In this document: one piece after another, positions 62,872 to 64,000 of the stretch
How positions within the stretch are numbered: position 1 is the first letter of the stretch
Layout of the letters: each line of letters opens with the position of its first letter
Assembly (NCBI GenBank): GCA_017550165.1
Contig: JAFZQH010000018.1
Location: forward strand, 1 to 64,000
Length of the DNA stretch: 64,000 nt
Reading direction: 5' to 3'
Source: Lachnospiraceae bacterium
Lineage (GTDB): Bacteria; Bacillota; Clostridia; Lachnospirales; Lachnospiraceae
The notes under the pieces: generated by a model
Databases searched by the model: none
What the model was told of the DNA's origin: nothing
The model's input: the letters and a program-made list of their open reading frames with translations, nothing else
Program-made: the position numbers and the translations under genes

Positions 62872-64000
62872 TTATTCTACTTTTACTGAAAAATCGCTTC
62901 TGTCCAAAGAAAAGTTTGCGTTGTAATAAGGATCGCCTTTTTCAAGCATTTCTTTCCACTTGGTACGGAAATGTTCCGATTCTTTATTATAGCGCTTAGC
63001 TTTCTCGCCGTTATCATCAAGTCCCCTCGAAACCGATTCATAATGATACAGCTCGGCGAAAGGAGTAAATACGTTCAAATACCCTTTCTCGCGAAGTTTC
63101 AGACAAAAATCAACATCATTTAACGATATCTTAAAGTCGGTGTCAAGACCACCCACCTCATCCCAGAGGGATTTCTTGACAAGAAGGCAGGCACCCGTTA
63201 CCGCTGAAACGTCCTGGGTGTAGCAAAGACGACCCATGTAGCCTAAGTTTTCTTTGGGCATCTTGTAGTGAGTATGGCCGGCAGTCCGGTGAGCGCCGAG
63301 GCCGATTACCACGCCCGCATGCTGAATGGTTCGGTCTGCGTAATAAAGCTTTGCTCCCACAGCGCCCACATCTTCACGCTGAGCATACATGAGCATCTCC
63401 TCAAGCCAGTTAAGGGTGATAACCTCAGTATCGTTATTCAGTAAAAGAATGTACTCACCCTTTGCAAAGGATACTCCAAAATTGTTAACCGCGGAGTAAT
63501 TGAACTCGCCTTCGAAGGTAACCACGGAAATCTTGTCAGAGGCTTCTTCGAGTTCCTCATACAAATCGAAAGTGGCTTTTTCGGTGCTGTTGTTCTCCAC
63601 TATTATAATCTCATAGTTAGTATATGTAGACTTCTCAAGGATTGAATTTACGCAGCGTTTCAGGTCCGAAGCGTGGTCCTTATTTGGAATAACAATTGTT
63701 ATTAATGGTGAGCCGTTTAGTTTGTATCTTATCTTGAAAATGGTCTCAAAAGCTCTGGTACTGGTGATTTTAAAGTCTTTGTAGCCATGTTTTCTTAAGT
63801 GATCGGCTACGGCACCCTTGGCGGCGTCGATGGCATATTCTTTGGCCGAGATGTTACTGGCAACACTTGCGGCATGACAGCGCCAGTAGTAAAGGAGTCT
63901 CGGAACATGAACGATTTTCTGTGCCCTGTCGGTAAGTCTTAAAATCATATCGTGATCCTGGCTGCCGTCGAAGCGTGTTCTGAAAAGTTCGGTTCCTTCA
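62872..64000 (-). CDS. Two-domain GT2 glycosyltransferase, 5' end beyond the window
   Basis: Partial gene. The frame stays open to base 64000, where it reads EGTELFRTRFDGSQDHD, so the in-frame ATG at 63948 is internal. Visible are the end of a first GT2 domain (DGSQDHDMILRL, linker YYWRCHAAS..EYAIDAAKGAVADHL) and a complete second GT2 domain: SPLITIVIPNKDHASDLKRC, VENNSTEKAT, LLLNNDTEVI as the DxD region, VGAKLYYADRTIQHAGVV, and LNDVDFCLKLREKGY. This is the rhamnan/O-antigen type tandem glycosyltransferase. It is upstream of, and cotranscribed with, pgcA. Confidence 0.88.
   Translation of the reverse strand, partial: EGTELFRTRFDGSQDHDMILRLTDRAQKIVHVPRLLYYWRCHAASVASNISAKEYAIDAAKGAVADHLRKHGYKDFKITSTRAFETIFKIRYKLNGSPLITIVIPNKDHASDLKRCVNSILEKSTYTNYEIIIVENNSTEKATFDLYEELEEASDKISVVTFEGEFNYSAVNNFGVSFAKGEYILLLNNDTEVITLNWLEEMLMYAQREDVGAVGAKLYYADRTIQHAGVVIGLGAHRTAGHTHYKMPKENLGYMGRLCYTQDVSAVTGACLLVKKSLWDEVGGLDTDFKISLNDVDFCLKLREKGYLNVFTPFAELYHYESVSRGLDDNGEKAKRYNKESEHFRTKWKEMLEKGDPYYNANFSLDRSDFSVKVE

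Noticed and set aside
1-64000. tRNA, rRNA, T-box or other named riboswitch
   Set aside because: Intergenic regions were read for conserved elements; none recognised. A covariance-model search would be decisive.

Overview
The window looks like a chromosomal segment of a Firmicute in the class Clostridia, most likely family Lachnospiraceae. The evidence is the L31-DUF1385-prmC-prfA block, the DUF4364 and DUF6033 proteins, strong AGGAGG-type ribosome binding sites, near-consensus sigma-A promoters and an abundance of hybrid kinases. The genus cannot be fixed from the sequence. No tRNA, rRNA, CRISPR array, insertion sequence or prophage was seen.

Layout. 1-4.9 kb (+): the export part of an NHLM-type peptide (RiPP/bacteriocin) system, with a severely shortened HlyD-like adaptor followed by two intact ABC transporters. 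4.9-8.2 kb (-): rpmE, a DUF1385 membrane protein, prmC and prfA. 8.3-20.5 kb: a radical SAM protein, rho, DUF4364 coupled to a hybrid kinase, a HerA-like ATPase, a 231-bp imperfect palindrome, rarA, clpB, a YvyF-like zinc-ribbon protein and ysxC. 20.5-26.4 kb (-): a proteostasis block, tig-clpP-clpX then lon-ysxC. 26.4-35.9 kb: an HPt protein, a Na+/proline-type symporter, a probably leaderless methyltransferase, a processive glycosyltransferase, a corrinoid-activator-like (RACE/ASKHA) protein, a pyridoxamine kinase, a Q-rich membrane protein and DUF6033.

36.2-44.6 kb (-): a five-gene phosphorelay operon (a response regulator with a degenerate GGDEF-like domain, three sensor kinases, and a REC-DegV-HPt protein). 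The last two ORFs look like one giant HK-REC-DegV-HPt hybrid split by a dinucleotide insertion. 44.8-49.4 kb (-): the str operon rpsL-rpsG-fusA plus tuf, with ATG, GTG, TTG and ATG starts respectively. 49.4-51.8 kb: a PilZ protein and a second, divergent ClpX lacking the RKH loop.

51.9-64 kb (-): an OFA-type MFS carrier behind a palindromic operator, then a cell-surface polysaccharide region (GT-C-like membrane protein, four GT2 proteins, HtrA protease, LCP ligase, phosphoglucomutase). Its last glycosyltransferase runs off the right edge.

The most unusual content is the DegV domain inside a phosphorelay protein together with its frameshift, the ClpX paralogue, the decayed NHLM adaptor, the long intergenic palindrome, and several compact promoter/terminator/operator overlaps.
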